Shown: positions 39,235-49,102, counted from the stretch's first letter. The stretch is 64,000 bases of DNA from Saccharicrinis fermentans DSM 9555 = JCM 21142 (GCF_000517085.1 NZ_KI912107.1:3469980-3533979), one strand, 5' to 3'. Made by a program: numbers and translations. The notes: generated by a model from the letters alone, not told the origin.

Positions 39235-41820
39235 ATGAATAAGTTCATCGCTCTACTGATCCCAGCCTTCCTCATGCTATATGCCTGTCAGCAGGCAGAA
39301 CAAATATCCATAGAACCAGGCGTATCCATCGACTTGGCAAAACAACGATTCAACGACATCTCCCATATAAAATATCAGCTAGAACTGACTATTCCCGATT
39401 CCATAGAAGGTAAAATCGAAGGTAAATCGATCATCTCATTACACAAAAAAAGCATCAAAACACCACTGATATTCGATTTTGTAAGCAGCCCGCAAAAGAT
39501 AAAAGAAGTATTGGTAAATGATAACAAAGCATTTTACAGTCTCGAAAACGAGCATTTAGTCATCCCTCCACGCTTCTTAAAAAAAGGAGAAAACGAGATA
39601 GAAATAAGCTACATACTAGGCGACGAAGCACTCCATAGAAATGATCAATATCTATATTCTCTTTTTGTTCCAGCCAAGGCCCGAACCACCATTCCCTGTT
39701 TCGACCAACCAGACTTAAAGGCGAGCATCACCTATGTAATCAGTATGCCTCAACAATTAACCGCCATAACCAATGGCCAGCAAGAATACATGGAAGAAAT
39801 ATCTCACAACAGAAAGCTGGTCAGGTATGCGAGCTCCCACCCCATCAGCACCTACCTTTGGGCTTTTACTGTGGGAGCATACCAGAAAATAACACAAAAA
39901 AGAAATGGAAGGGAGATTAGCATCTACCATATGGAAAAAGATAGCGCTCAGATATTGAGAAATACACCTGCCATCTTCGACCAAGTTTTCCATTCTATCA
40001 ATTGGCTTGAAGACTATACGGAGGTAGATTTTCCATTCTCTAAATATGATTTAGTTTGCATCCCTTCTTTTCAATTTGCAGGTATGGAACATCCGGGAGC
40101 TATTTACTATCGCTCCGACCTGCTTTTTCTAAGCAAAAAACCAACACAACAACAATTATTACGCAGGGCCCAACTTCTAGCTCATGAAACGGCACATATG
40201 TGGTTCGGTGATTTAGTGACCATGAAATGGTTTAGTGGGGTTTGGCAGAAAGAGGTCTTTGCTAATTTTATGGCCGATAAAATTGTAGAAGAACAATTTC
40301 CTCAGTTAAATCATCAACTTACCTTTTTAACAAATCACTTTCCGGCATCCTACTCCGTTGACCGGAGCAGAGGCGCCAACCCCATACAACAAAGACTCAC
40401 AAATCTGAAAGATGCCGGTTCCATGTACGGAAATATCATTTACCATAAGGCGCCTATTATGATGCATCAATTAGAGCACCTAACTGGCAAAGAACAACTT
40501 CGTAATGGACTTAGTCAATATCTAAAAAAATATAGCTATGGCAATGCCACATGGACTCATCTAATCGAGATTTTAAATGACTTTTCGGAATATGACCTGC
40601 AACTATGGAGCAATACATGGATCCACGAGACCGGTCGCCCGATCATTCGCTTCCATTTTGAGGATGACCAACTGGTCATAAAACAACAACCCGAATATGG
40701 AGACACCAGTAAAATATGGGCACAACGAATCAAATACTGCAGAATCAATGACTCAAAAGAAACAAATGAAGAAGTAGAATTACTATCAGCAAAAACAAGC
40801 ATCGAAGAAGTTCTTCAGAAACCAGAGTACATACTTCCTACTATCAATGAAAGCGGCTATGGCTTATTTTTAATGGATAAAAACTCCTTAACCTATGCCA
40901 CTATGCATATAAACAGTTGGGATGATGAATTAACCAGAGGCGCCATGTTAATTCAACTTTATGAGAACTTTTTACACGGAGAAATAGCACCTTCCGCATA
41001 TTTGAATATGTTACAAACCATCGTAGTCAATGAACACAATGAACAGGTATTAAACTTAGCTTGTTCGCAACTCATAGATGTATTCTGGCGTTTCACCACC
41101 CAAAGCACAAGATTGAAATATGCAAAAAAAATGGAAGAAACACTACTCAAACGATTCTCCATCAGTAAAATCAGCAGCATCCAAAAATTGCTTTTTAACA
41201 CCTGGACACAAATAGTGACGAGCCATACTGGTCTTCAGAAACTTAAACAAGTTATTGAAAAGGCAGAAATATATAATTTCACACTCTCCGACAGAGACTT
41301 AAGTCAAGCAGTACTGCACCTCGCTCTCAAAGACGAAACAATAGATCAACACTTTGTTATTTCTTTTGCAAACCAACTAAAAAATGAAGAGATAAAGAAC
41401 AAACTTCTATTTGTAAGTCCAGTATTCTCACCCAACGAAACAGATTTAGATAGATTTGTTGAGAACCTACAATACAAGGAAAACAGAAAAAAAGAAAATT
41501 GGGTACTAACCGCACTCTCCTTTTTACATCACCCTTACCGAAACGAACACTCGCTAAAATATGTAGAACAGGCACTGGAATTAACATCCTCCATACAACA
41601 AACTGGCGATATATTTTTCCCCATTGGCTGGCTAAATAATACCTTGGGGGGCTATGGATCTTTTGAGGCCATGGAAATCATCGATTATTTTTTTAAAGAT
41701 AACCCAGGATATCCTGACGATCTAAAACGTAAAATATTACAATCAGCAGATATGGTAAAAAGAAGCCATTTAATCAAAGAAAAATACCTACACCCTTATC
41801 TTCAAACACCAAACCTCTGA
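39235..41820 (+). CDS. M1-family metallopeptidase, lipoprotein
   Basis: The ATG at 39235 gives 861 residues with a lipoprotein-like signal ending at C18 (FLMLYAC); an ATG at 39196 is less likely. The aminopeptidase N fold shows CFDQPDLKASI, substrate motif FAGMEHPGAIYY (a variant of GAMEN, with His where Asn is usual) and the zinc site HETAHMWFGDLV followed 18 residues later by Glu in WQKEVF. The long C-terminal helical region is present (ERAP1_C-like). It would trim N-terminal residues from peptides in the periplasm. Monocistronic. Confidence 0.92.
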   Translation: MNKFIALLIPAFLMLYACQQAEQISIEPGVSIDLAKQRFNDISHIKYQLELTIPDSIEGKIEGKSIISLHKKSIKTPLIFDFVSSPQKIKEVLVNDNKAFYSLENEHLVIPPRFLKKGENEIEISYILGDEALHRNDQYLYSLFVPAKARTTIPCFDQPDLKASITYVISMPQQLTAITNGQQEYMEEISHNRKLVRYASSHPISTYLWAFTVGAYQKITQKRNGREISIYHMEKDSAQILRNTPAIFDQVFHSINWLEDYTEVDFPFSKYDLVCIPSFQFAGMEHPGAIYYRSDLLFLSKKPTQQQLLRRAQLLAHETAHMWFGDLVTMKWFSGVWQKEVFANFMADKIVEEQFPQLNHQLTFLTNHFPASYSVDRSRGANPIQQRLTNLKDAGSMYGNIIYHKAPIMMHQLEHLTGKEQLRNGLSQYLKKYSYGNATWTHLIEILNDFSEYDLQLWSNTWIHETGRPIIRFHFEDDQLVIKQQPEYGDTSKIWAQRIKYCRINDSKETNEEVELLSAKTSIEEVLQKPEYILPTINESGYGLFLMDKNSLTYATMHINSWDDELTRGAMLIQLYENFLHGEIAPSAYLNMLQTIVVNEHNEQVLNLACSQLIDVFWRFTTQSTRLKYAKKMEETLLKRFSISKISSIQKLLFNTWTQIVTSHTGLQKLKQVIEKAEIYNFTLSDRDLSQAVLHLALKDETIDQHFVISFANQLKNEEIKNKLLFVSPVFSPNETDLDRFVENLQYKENRKKENWVLTALSFLHHPYRNEHSLKYVEQALELTSSIQQTGDIFFPIGWLNNTLGGYGSFEAMEIIDYFFKDNPGYPDDLKRKILQSADMVKRSHLIKEKYLHPYLQTPNL

Positions 41821-42068
41821 ACTCGCCACCTTAACAACTCACCAACTTAATATCCCTTCTGGTAAAAATAGAGCCGCCGGTAGCTCCGATGATAGTTCTT
41901 CTTTCACAATTTATTTTATCCGTTTCTATTTAACAGCTAAATAAACACTTTTTTAACAGACCCAACTTTTGTGTGTGATCCAATAAAACACTCAAGCACC
42001 TAGACCACTGTAGCACATCCTAGAACAAGCCTACTACAATGGTCTTTGTGCTCAAAAGATAAAACGTA

Positions 42069-43064
42069 CTACTCAATTGCTTTCAATATTCCTTCAATCC
42101 TATCCAATTCATCCCTGGTGAATGCTCTATTTCTCAGACTTTCCAGACTATCATTCAGCTGGCGCACAGAACTAGCTCCAACCAACACCGAGCTTACCCT
42201 TGGATCTTTCAGCAACCAAGCTATGGCCATCTGTGCAAGTGACTGCCCGCGATCCAGCGCCAGTTCATTGAGTTTACTGATCACCTCCAACTTTTCGGCA
42301 GTCAAATGCTCTTCTTTTAAAAAATGATTTCGCATCATCCTTGAACCTTCCGGTATACCCTTTAGGTATTTATTGGTCAATAAGCCTTGCGCCAAAGGCG
42401 AAAATGCGATTAATCCAACACCCCGTTTATCAACCACATCCAACAGCTCATCTTCCACCCATCGGTTAAACATACTATAACGTGCCTGATGAATTAGACA
42501 AGGAGTACCCAGTTCACGCAGAATAGACTCGGCCTCGCGCGTTTTATCTGCCGGATAATTCGAGATACCAGCATACAAGGCTTTTCCCTGTCTTACAACA
42601 TGATCCAGAGCCATCATGGTTTCTTCCAGGGGAGTATCCGGATCAAAACGATGCGAATAGAATATGTCCACATAATCCAAGCGCATCCGCTTTAGACTTT
42701 GATCCAAACTAGAAATTAAATTCTTACGTGAGCCCCATTCTCCATAAGGACCAGGCCACATATAATACCCTGCTTTGGTCGATATCAGCATTTCGTCGCG
42801 ATAGGCCTTTAAATGCTGATGAGCTATTTTTCCGAAATTCTCTTCTGCACTTCCTGGTTCAGGCCCGTAATTATTGGCCAAATCAAAGTGGGTAATCCCT
42901 TTATCAAAAGCCTCAAAAATAATGGCTTTCCCATTCTCAAAAACATCCACAGATCCAAAGTTGTGCCATAAACCCAGAGATATGGCCGGCAATTTAATTC
43001 CACTTCTACCACATCGCTGATAACACATTTGGTCATATCTTGTTTTTCTTGCCTGATGTTGCAT
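42069..43064 (-). CDS. Aldo/keto reductase (YghZ-like)
   Basis: 331 residues. The catalytic Tyr and Asp are in ITHFDLANNYGPEPGSAEENFG; the Lys is in ISTKAGYYMWPGPYGEWGS, a segment typical of the YghZ/L-glyceraldehyde-3-phosphate-reductase subgroup; the cofactor-binding end reads SVLVGASSVRQL. It reduces small aldehydes with NADPH. It follows the M64 peptidase gene by 28 bases on the same strand. Confidence 0.92.
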   Translation of the reverse strand: MQHQARKTRYDQMCYQRCGRSGIKLPAISLGLWHNFGSVDVFENGKAIIFEAFDKGITHFDLANNYGPEPGSAEENFGKIAHQHLKAYRDEMLISTKAGYYMWPGPYGEWGSRKNLISSLDQSLKRMRLDYVDIFYSHRFDPDTPLEETMMALDHVVRQGKALYAGISNYPADKTREAESILRELGTPCLIHQARYSMFNRWVEDELLDVVDKRGVGLIAFSPLAQGLLTNKYLKGIPEGSRMMRNHFLKEEHLTAEKLEVISKLNELALDRGQSLAQMAIAWLLKDPRVSSVLVGASSVRQLNDSLESLRNRAFTRDELDRIEGILKAIE

Positions 43065-43092
43065 CTCTTTCTATTTTTTAGTCTATAAAATA

Positions 43093-44367
43093 TTAATCAG
43101 TTAAAAATAATATCATTTTTTCAATTGCACGTTGGCATACAGCACAAAACTCTGGGGCTTCATTCGATTTCATACGACAATCGTAAGCCGGACGATAAAC
43201 TCCCTTGGCCACATAACCTCCTCCTTCAAAAACACCTACTTGATTAAAATATCTTTCCTCAGCAGGCGTAGGCACAGGAATGTTTTTATCCACCATATCC
43301 TTCCATTTACCATCAAAATCTATTAAAGTCGTTAAATTCGGCTGCCATGGCTCAATAGACTGGTTAAAATAATCACTATAACTCACATCCGATGTATAAT
43401 ACTCATCACCCAAACCTGCAAAAGCATGACCGAACTCATGAACAAAAACGGTTAAAGATCGCTCATTATCCACAGATGACAAAGAAAAATGATTAAAGAT
43501 ACCACCGCCTCCATACTTATCCGTATTGGCAATCACACAAATCTGATCATAAGGCACTAAAGCAGCGTAATCTCTAATTATAAAAACAGATGTACTAGCC
43601 AAATAACGATCGGAATTAAGCGTATTAAAACTCGATTTCAAGGCTGTATCCTTCCAGATATCTTTACGAGGGTCAGAGACTCCGGACTCTTCAGAAATTG
43701 CATCCACCACCCAAATATTAAATTTCTTCTGATATTTATGAAAGGGGCCTTGAGTGAGCAAATAATCACTCATTTTACGCACATCCCTATGAAACTTTTT
43801 CATTTCTCGTTTTGTATAGCCATCTCCAACAAATACAATATCCACACACGCATCGGTCGACCCATTATCTATCAACTTATGGGTATCAACATGCTTTAGC
43901 TGCGATTTAGAAACACTGTAATCCTGCGGATTAAATTCTCCACTAAACAACTTAACAAAGGCGCCGTTTCGGTCTCTTTGCTCGATAGAAAGCAAAATAT
44001 TATTTTTGGGACACGGTATGGTTAATGTATTGAAAAAACTCTTTTCCAACACTTCTGCCTCCTGACTCGTCTGCCACTCTTCAAATAGGGTGCAAAAACC
44101 ACGTGTGAAAATGACAATATTACTTGCAACATCTTTAACAACCACCCTAAACTGTCCATAATCAAATGGGTCAATCGTTTTTTGCAACGACCCACCAAAA
44201 TGTGGTTCCTTTTTTAATTCATAAAGCGAAACATGGGTATCAGCCGCACCACCACTTAACACAAAATCTATCCTTAAACTTCCTTGGTCGAAATAATGCT
44301 GGTACTGAGAATAAACATTTAAACATAAAAGAAAAAAAAATAGAAGAATTATTACGGACTGTTTCAT
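43093..44367 (-). CDS. M64-family (IgA-type) zinc peptidase, secreted
   Basis: 424 residues with a signal peptide ending LCLNVYSQ. An N-terminal beta domain precedes the catalytic domain: DIVFVGDGYTKREMKKFH, then the zinc site FVHEFGHAFAGLGDEYY (HExxH with a downstream Asp/Glu), and a late Cys pair (YDCRMKSNEAPEFCAVCQRA) probably bridging. M64 peptidases are common in gut and marine Bacteroidota; substrates are uncertain. Confidence 0.9.
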   Translation of the reverse strand: MKQSVIILLFFFLLCLNVYSQYQHYFDQGSLRIDFVLSGGAADTHVSLYELKKEPHFGGSLQKTIDPFDYGQFRVVVKDVASNIVIFTRGFCTLFEEWQTSQEAEVLEKSFFNTLTIPCPKNNILLSIEQRDRNGAFVKLFSGEFNPQDYSVSKSQLKHVDTHKLIDNGSTDACVDIVFVGDGYTKREMKKFHRDVRKMSDYLLTQGPFHKYQKKFNIWVVDAISEESGVSDPRKDIWKDTALKSSFNTLNSDRYLASTSVFIIRDYAALVPYDQICVIANTDKYGGGGIFNHFSLSSVDNERSLTVFVHEFGHAFAGLGDEYYTSDVSYSDYFNQSIEPWQPNLTTLIDFDGKWKDMVDKNIPVPTPAEERYFNQVGVFEGGGYVAKGVYRPAYDCRMKSNEAPEFCAVCQRAIEKMILFLTD

Positions 44368-44439
44368 GTAGGAACGATTTTACTTTTATTTTTGTAAGAT
44401 TTACAAGGTACGAATAATAGAATTTAAAAATAATAATCC

Positions 44440-45732
44440 ATGTCAAATATCATCAACAAAGCACAGGATGACGCCCAAAACTTAACATCATCCTTAGACA
44501 AGCTAATGCAACGCACCGGACTTAACGAGGAGCTTATCAATTACTTAACAATCTTTACCTTAGTCATCCTGGCCATTACATTGGCAAAACTAGCTCATTT
44601 TTTTGCAAAAAAATACCTGGTCCATGCTGTTGAACGGTTAATGGAGAAAACAAAATCAAAATACGATGATTTTTTTGTAAAACGTAAATTAATCAAAAGA
44701 ACAGCCCTTCTGGTTCCTGCATTTGTCATCTATGGTTTTACGGACTTACTTTTCAAACCATATCCTCAAATATATACCATACTCCATAATGTAGTCTCAT
44801 CCTACTTTATAATAGTAGTTTTACTAATGATAGACTCATTTTTAAAAGCTACCCAAGACATTTACAATTCCCAACCCTACAGCAAAGACAAGCCCATTAA
44901 AGGATACGTCCAGGGTGTACAGCTGGTATTTACATTGATTGGTATTCTCACCATTATATCCATCATTTTTAATGTAAAGCTAACAGTTGTTTTTACTGGT
45001 TTGGGAGCCATCGCTGCTGTTTTAATATTGGTATTCAAAGACACCATCCTTGGTTTTGTGGCTAGTATTCAACTGTCGGCCAACAATATGGTAAAGCCAG
45101 GCGACTGGATTGTCATGCCTTCACGGAACGCTGACGGAACAGTATTGGAAATCACCCTCAACACCGTAAAAATTCAAAACTGGGACAAAACCATTTCCAC
45201 GGTTCCAACATATGCACTGGTAAGTGAGAGCTTTACAAACTGGAAAGGCATGGAAGAGTCAGGTGGCAGGCGAATAAAACGCTCCATCAACATCGATATG
45301 AAATCGGTCAGTTTTTGCACACCTCATATGATCAAAAAATTTAAGAAAGTAAAATTCTTACAAGAATACATCCAAGGCAAACTAAGCGAATTGGAAGAAT
45401 ACAACAAACAATTTGACATTGACGAATCATCAGCCATCAATGGCAGAAACTTGACCAACCTTGGTGTTTTTAGAAAATACCTGGAAAGCTATCTCACTCA
45501 CCACCCCAAAATACACAATAACATGACCTTTTTGGTAAGGCACCTTCAACCCACCGAAAAAGGACTACCCATAGAGATTTATGTTTTTAGTAAGGACCAA
45601 GAATGGGCAAACTACGAATCTATTCAGGCAGATATCTTTGATCACATATTGGCTGTTATTCCCGAATTTTACTTACGTGTATTTCAGTTTCCGACAGAAG
45701 AAGTTTCAAATCAACAAATATTTGAAGAATAG
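44440..45732 (+). CDS. MscS-family mechanosensitive channel (YbdG-like)
   Basis: 430 residues with about five membrane helices (first FTLVILAITLAKLAHFF). The pore helix and beta domain follow (FTGLGAIAAVLILVFKDTI, then MVKPGDWIVMPSRNADGTV and TVKIQNWDKTISTVPTYAL). The length and extra C-terminal insert match YbdG-type channels, which respond mildly to osmotic downshock. TATTTTTG at 44387-44394 may be its -7 box. Confidence 0.92.
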   Translation: MSNIINKAQDDAQNLTSSLDKLMQRTGLNEELINYLTIFTLVILAITLAKLAHFFAKKYLVHAVERLMEKTKSKYDDFFVKRKLIKRTALLVPAFVIYGFTDLLFKPYPQIYTILHNVVSSYFIIVVLLMIDSFLKATQDIYNSQPYSKDKPIKGYVQGVQLVFTLIGILTIISIIFNVKLTVVFTGLGAIAAVLILVFKDTILGFVASIQLSANNMVKPGDWIVMPSRNADGTVLEITLNTVKIQNWDKTISTVPTYALVSESFTNWKGMEESGGRRIKRSINIDMKSVSFCTPHMIKKFKKVKFLQEYIQGKLSELEEYNKQFDIDESSAINGRNLTNLGVFRKYLESYLTHHPKIHNNMTFLVRHLQPTEKGLPIEIYVFSKDQEWANYESIQADIFDHILAVIPEFYLRVFQFPTEEVSNQQIFEE

Positions 45733-45867
45733 AAGTTTATTTCTGAATATCAGGGATATTGCATCATTTTTACAAATAATATGGGCGACTTATGAAAAAT
45801 CAGCTTATAATTCATTAGTCACATTTAGGAATATAGATTAATATTTGAATAAAAATGACAAATATTA

Positions 45868-45898
45868 TTGAATATTAGGTACTGATTTTATATTTTTG
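45868..45898 (+). promoter_or_regulatory. Promoter of the Lrp/AsnC regulator gene
   Basis: TTG at 45868-45870, 20-base spacer, TATTTTTG at 45891-45898, about 58 bases before the ATG. Good match to the Bacteroidota -33/-7 consensus. Confidence 0.65.
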
Positions 45899-45956
45899 TG
45901 CGGATTTATCAGCAAAACCACACAAATAATTACAAATCATAACCATCACATCAATC

Positions 45957-46418
45957 ATGGACAACCAACAAATTGATAGTTTAGACAAAAAGATATTATC
46001 TCTTATCACCAAAAATGCACGTATTCCTTTTTTGGAAGTAGCAAGAGAATGTAAGGTATCGGGTGCAGCTATCCACCAACGCATACAGCGCTTGATGAAC
46101 TTAGAGGTGATCAAAGGATCTGAATTTATAGTAAATCCAGCCAAGATAGGCTATCACACCTGTGCGTTTATGGGTATCTTTCTAAAAAAAGCGAGCCTAT
46201 TCAATAAGGTAGTAGAGATGCTACACGACATTCCACAGATTACAGAATGCCACTATACAACAGGTTCATATGCTATTTTCATTAAAATTTATGCTAAAAA
46301 TAACGAGGATCTAAAACGCATGTTGCACGATAAGTTACAAGCCATTACAGGCATCTCGTCTACCGAAACCATTATTTCTCTTGAAGAAACATTTAAAAGA
46401 CAATTACCTATTGAATAA
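45957..46418 (+). CDS. Lrp/AsnC-family transcriptional regulator
   Basis: 153 residues. N-terminal winged helix (SLDKKILSLITKNARIPFLE, CKVSGAAIHQRIQRL) and C-terminal RAM ligand domain (ITECHYTTGSYAIFIKI, IISLEETFKRQLPIE). These regulators sense amino acids or related metabolites. Monocistronic; target unknown. Confidence 0.93.
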   Translation: MDNQQIDSLDKKILSLITKNARIPFLEVARECKVSGAAIHQRIQRLMNLEVIKGSEFIVNPAKIGYHTCAFMGIFLKKASLFNKVVEMLHDIPQITECHYTTGSYAIFIKIYAKNNEDLKRMLHDKLQAITGISSTETIISLEETFKRQLPIE

Positions 46419-46444
46419 TATGAATAGGAACTAAGACAGCTAAT

Positions 46445-47011
46445 TTATAACTTCCACTCATTATCAATGATCTTTTTGAGTGGAGGTATAAATCTAATAA
46501 AGTTAGCATTTAACAAATTTATGATCGGATCATATTTTACCAACTTACAATAATTGTCTTCATCAATATCCCACAATATTCTTTTATCATATTTACTATT
46601 GGAAGTAGACAATACAAGATGAGGTAAAATATTACTAGTAGCTCCGATTTCTATTTCCTCTTTTTTTATGACTCCCTTTGCTATCAAGGCTGGGTGAATT
46701 TCAAAAAAGTTATATGTGTTATCTCCCAAATAAAGGTTAAAAGACAATCTCTCAACCAGCGGAACCTGAAAATAAAAATTAAAAACCTCTTTTTCATCCA
46801 CAATATGCATCGAAATAAAATTATTATGCATATTATCAGGAGTAAAATGAATCTTCCAATCCAGCTGCTTATGATCAACAAACAACTCTTTAAGGCCTAG
46901 CCAAAATAAAATACGCGGCCAAACCACTAATTTAAAATGATCACTCCATTCATTTTGAGCTTTGAGTTCCTTAACATTAACAAGATTTAAATCTACAATT
47001 GGAATTTTCAT
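46445..47011 (-). CDS. Conserved-looking protein of unknown function
   Basis: 188 residues, not recognised. No signal peptide, membrane segment or known motif; rich in aromatic and hydrophobic beta-strand-like stretches (FISMHIVDEKEVFNFYF). Codon use matches neighbours. The ATG is the end of R1 copy d, which separates it by 207 bases from the 5'-nucleotidase gene upstream. It may be cotranscribed with the nucleotidase pair. Confidence 0.55.
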   Translation of the reverse strand: MKIPIVDLNLVNVKELKAQNEWSDHFKLVVWPRILFWLGLKELFVDHKQLDWKIHFTPDNMHNNFISMHIVDEKEVFNFYFQVPLVERLSFNLYLGDNTYNFFEIHPALIAKGVIKKEEIEIGATSNILPHLVLSTSNSKYDKRILWDIDEDNYCKLVKYDPIINLLNANFIRFIPPLKKIIDNEWKL

Positions 47012-47104
47012 ATGTTTATAATTTGTCTTTCAATGGTCATCTGGAAGGCATCACCTCCATCTTTTAGATGCATAAAACAGACTTATTCATGGCGGACTTC
47101 ATGC
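47007..47104 (-). repeat. Dispersed repeat R1, copy d
   Basis: On the minus strand it begins CATGAAGTCCGCCATGAA and ends TTCCAGATGACCATTGAAAG, ACAAATTATAAAC, ATATGAAAA. The tiny frame MTIERQIINI stops at a TGA that overlaps the ATG of the following gene (ATGA). Confidence 0.7.
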
Positions 47105-47218
47105 CTTGCATTAATTTTAAAGCCTTCCATAAAACGTGCCCCATACTTCTGCATCAACAAATACAATATCGGTAACTGCACCACCCTTATTACTTTTTTC
47201 ATCTCATACTTTACGCTA

Positions 47219-48127
47219 TTACAATTGACTATGATAGGCCAATTGTTTCGCTTGCTTTTCATGATCAAAAACAAAGTCGAGACGTCCCAAATTAATACCA
47301 CCCCATCCGGTTTGATTAATGACAACATTTTCCTCATTGATATTTTGCACGAGAGTCGGATTTTTTAAAAAAGTATGGGTATGTCCACCTAATATCACAT
47401 CAATGTACCTTGTATTTTTTGCCACTTCCACATCATCTACTTTATCTTCCTTGTACTCATACCCCAGATGCGACAGTGCGACCACCATATTACACTTTTT
47501 GTCATTTTTTAGGAATCCGGCCAGCTTATCCCCTTCTCGTATAGGATCTTTATATTCCACCCCTTTGTAATTCAGAGATGTAACTAGCCCCTTCAGTTCG
47601 ATCCCCAAACCAATAATCCCAATTTTAATGGGTCCTTTTTCAATTATCCTATACGGAAGTGTCAGTCCTTTCAAGGCTGAGTTTTCCACGTCATAATTAC
47701 TACATATAAAAGGAAATTTTGATTTTCGTATTTGAGAAGCCAAGTCCTCTATCCCATTATCAAATTCATGGTTACCTATGGTACTAGCATCATATCCCAT
47801 ATCTCCCATTAATTTTATATCAAGTTCTCCTTTATAAAAATTAAAATACGGCGTGCCTTGAAAAATATCACCAGAGTCCAATAATAAAACATGCTCCTCC
47901 TGAGCACGCACATGCTTTACCAAGGCAAACCGTCTGGCATACCCACCTTTACCGGCATATTTCGAATGATTTTCGGGGAAGGGATTTATATGACTATGTA
48001 CATCATTCGTATGCAAAATAGTAATTTTAACTGCACCCCCACCCATAGAGCAAGCCGGTAAACCAACTACTCCCGCAAGCGATCCCAAGGTTAAAGCCTT
48101 TAAAAGCCGTCTTCTTTCTTTGTCCAT
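47219..48127 (-). CDS. 5'-nucleotidase-type metallophosphatase (catalytic domain only)
   Basis: 302 residues. The N-terminus has a twin-arginine-like motif (KERRRLLKALTLGS) and a lipobox ending at C26 (VGLPAC). The metallophosphoesterase motifs are ILHTNDVHSH, LDSGDIFQG, IGNHEFDNG, VALSHLG and GGHTHTF. This equals the catalytic half of UshA-type 5'-nucleotidases; the substrate-binding C-terminal half is encoded separately, 6 bases upstream. Together they would dephosphorylate nucleotides in the periplasm. Confidence 0.9.
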   Translation of the reverse strand: MDKERRRLLKALTLGSLAGVVGLPACSMGGGAVKITILHTNDVHSHINPFPENHSKYAGKGGYARRFALVKHVRAQEEHVLLLDSGDIFQGTPYFNFYKGELDIKLMGDMGYDASTIGNHEFDNGIEDLASQIRKSKFPFICSNYDVENSALKGLTLPYRIIEKGPIKIGIIGLGIELKGLVTSLNYKGVEYKDPIREGDKLAGFLKNDKKCNMVVALSHLGYEYKEDKVDDVEVAKNTRYIDVILGGHTHTFLKNPTLVQNINEENVVINQTGWGGINLGRLDFVFDHEKQAKQLAYHSQL

Positions 48128-48133
48128 AATCTT

Positions 48134-48892
48134 CTAGTTGAAAATAATTCTGCCCTGAATTTTTGCCTTTATTTTTTTGTCCCTACTGTGGAGCTCTTGT
48201 ATGCTCTCAATAATGGCCTCCCTTAACTTTGACCCGATAGCCTGCATAAATAAAGGCCTCATTATCATACCATAATGATCACCTCCATTGGCCAAATAAT
48301 CAGACGTAGCCAAGAAATAATTATGACTATCACGAACAATCTCACCCCCTATCATCAACTGGACGACTTCATGATTCTCATACACCACTGAAGCTCCGGC
48401 AATACCATCACCATTCGTTTTACCCAAAAAGTCAAACAAAGACTTAATACTATCACCCCGAAGCTTTAAAATCACTATTTCATTTTCAAAGGGCATCAGT
48501 TCAAAAATATTCCTAACAGTAACTTCTCCACGAGGAATAGGAGCCCTTATTCCTTTAATATTCATTAAAGTCATTAATCTTAACGAATCTGCATTATGTA
48601 GAACAAGAAACTCTCTGGCTTTTTGTTGAATCACATCCGAAACAAAATTCGACAATTCACTCTCTGGCTTATGAGCTAACAAGTCTTTTTCACTTACTCC
48701 TATTACACTATCCATCTTCGCATCAATACCCTTTTTATAAGGAGCAATTATAGAACTCATAACACTATCTGGAGTAAAATTTGAGTCAATAGTGATATTC
48801 GTACCACCATACTCTTTTACCGTATACGCTTGCTTGCAAAAAGTAAAGCAAAATAATGACAGCAAAGCAACGCATAAAATATGCAATTTCAT
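48134..48892 (-). CDS. 5'-nucleotidase C-terminal domain protein
   Basis: 252 residues with a lipoprotein-like N-terminus (LLSLFCFTFC). It matches the C-terminal domain of 5'-nucleotidases: ESELSNFVSDVIQQKA, RAPIPRGEVTVRNIFELMPFE, VLKLRGDSIKSLFDF, and the late DSHNYFLATSDYLANGGD, which in fused enzymes binds the nucleotide base. It precedes the catalytic half by 6 bases. The ATG is the end of R1 copy b, where a preceding tiny frame overlaps the start by ATGA. Confidence 0.88.
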   Translation of the reverse strand: MKLHILCVALLSLFCFTFCKQAYTVKEYGGTNITIDSNFTPDSVMSSIIAPYKKGIDAKMDSVIGVSEKDLLAHKPESELSNFVSDVIQQKAREFLVLHNADSLRLMTLMNIKGIRAPIPRGEVTVRNIFELMPFENEIVILKLRGDSIKSLFDFLGKTNGDGIAGASVVYENHEVVQLMIGGEIVRDSHNYFLATSDYLANGGDHYGMIMRPLFMQAIGSKLREAIIESIQELHSRDKKIKAKIQGRIIFN

Positions 48893-48995
48893 ATGTTTAT
48901 AATTTGTTTCTTAATGGTCATATGGAACTCACCGTGATAATCATTCACCTGTGTGAGAGATCACTCTCATGGCTCGTTTCATATATTTAAATTTA
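48888..48995 (-). repeat. Dispersed repeat R1, copy b (best full copy)
   Basis: On the minus strand: AAATTTAAATATATGAAAC, GAGCCATGAGAGTGATCTC, TCACACAGGTGAATG, GTGAGTTCCATATGACC, ATTAAGAAACAAATTATAAAC, ATATGAAA. The frame MTIKKQIINI ends in a TGA that overlaps the ATG of the nucleotidase C-terminal gene. Confidence 0.75.
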
Positions 48996-49102
48996 TTTTA
49001 ATGGTATAAACTTCTTCAAAGATAAGCTTAAAACCTTGCAATATCGATAAGCCATGGTTATTAACTTGTTAACAAAAGCAAAAAGTAACATCGAACAAAT
49101 TC

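Noticed and set aside
41822-41880. CTCACCAACTTAAC-type low-complexity sequence shared with 57232 and 18140
   Set aside because: The similarity is weak and compositional; not enough to define a repeat family.
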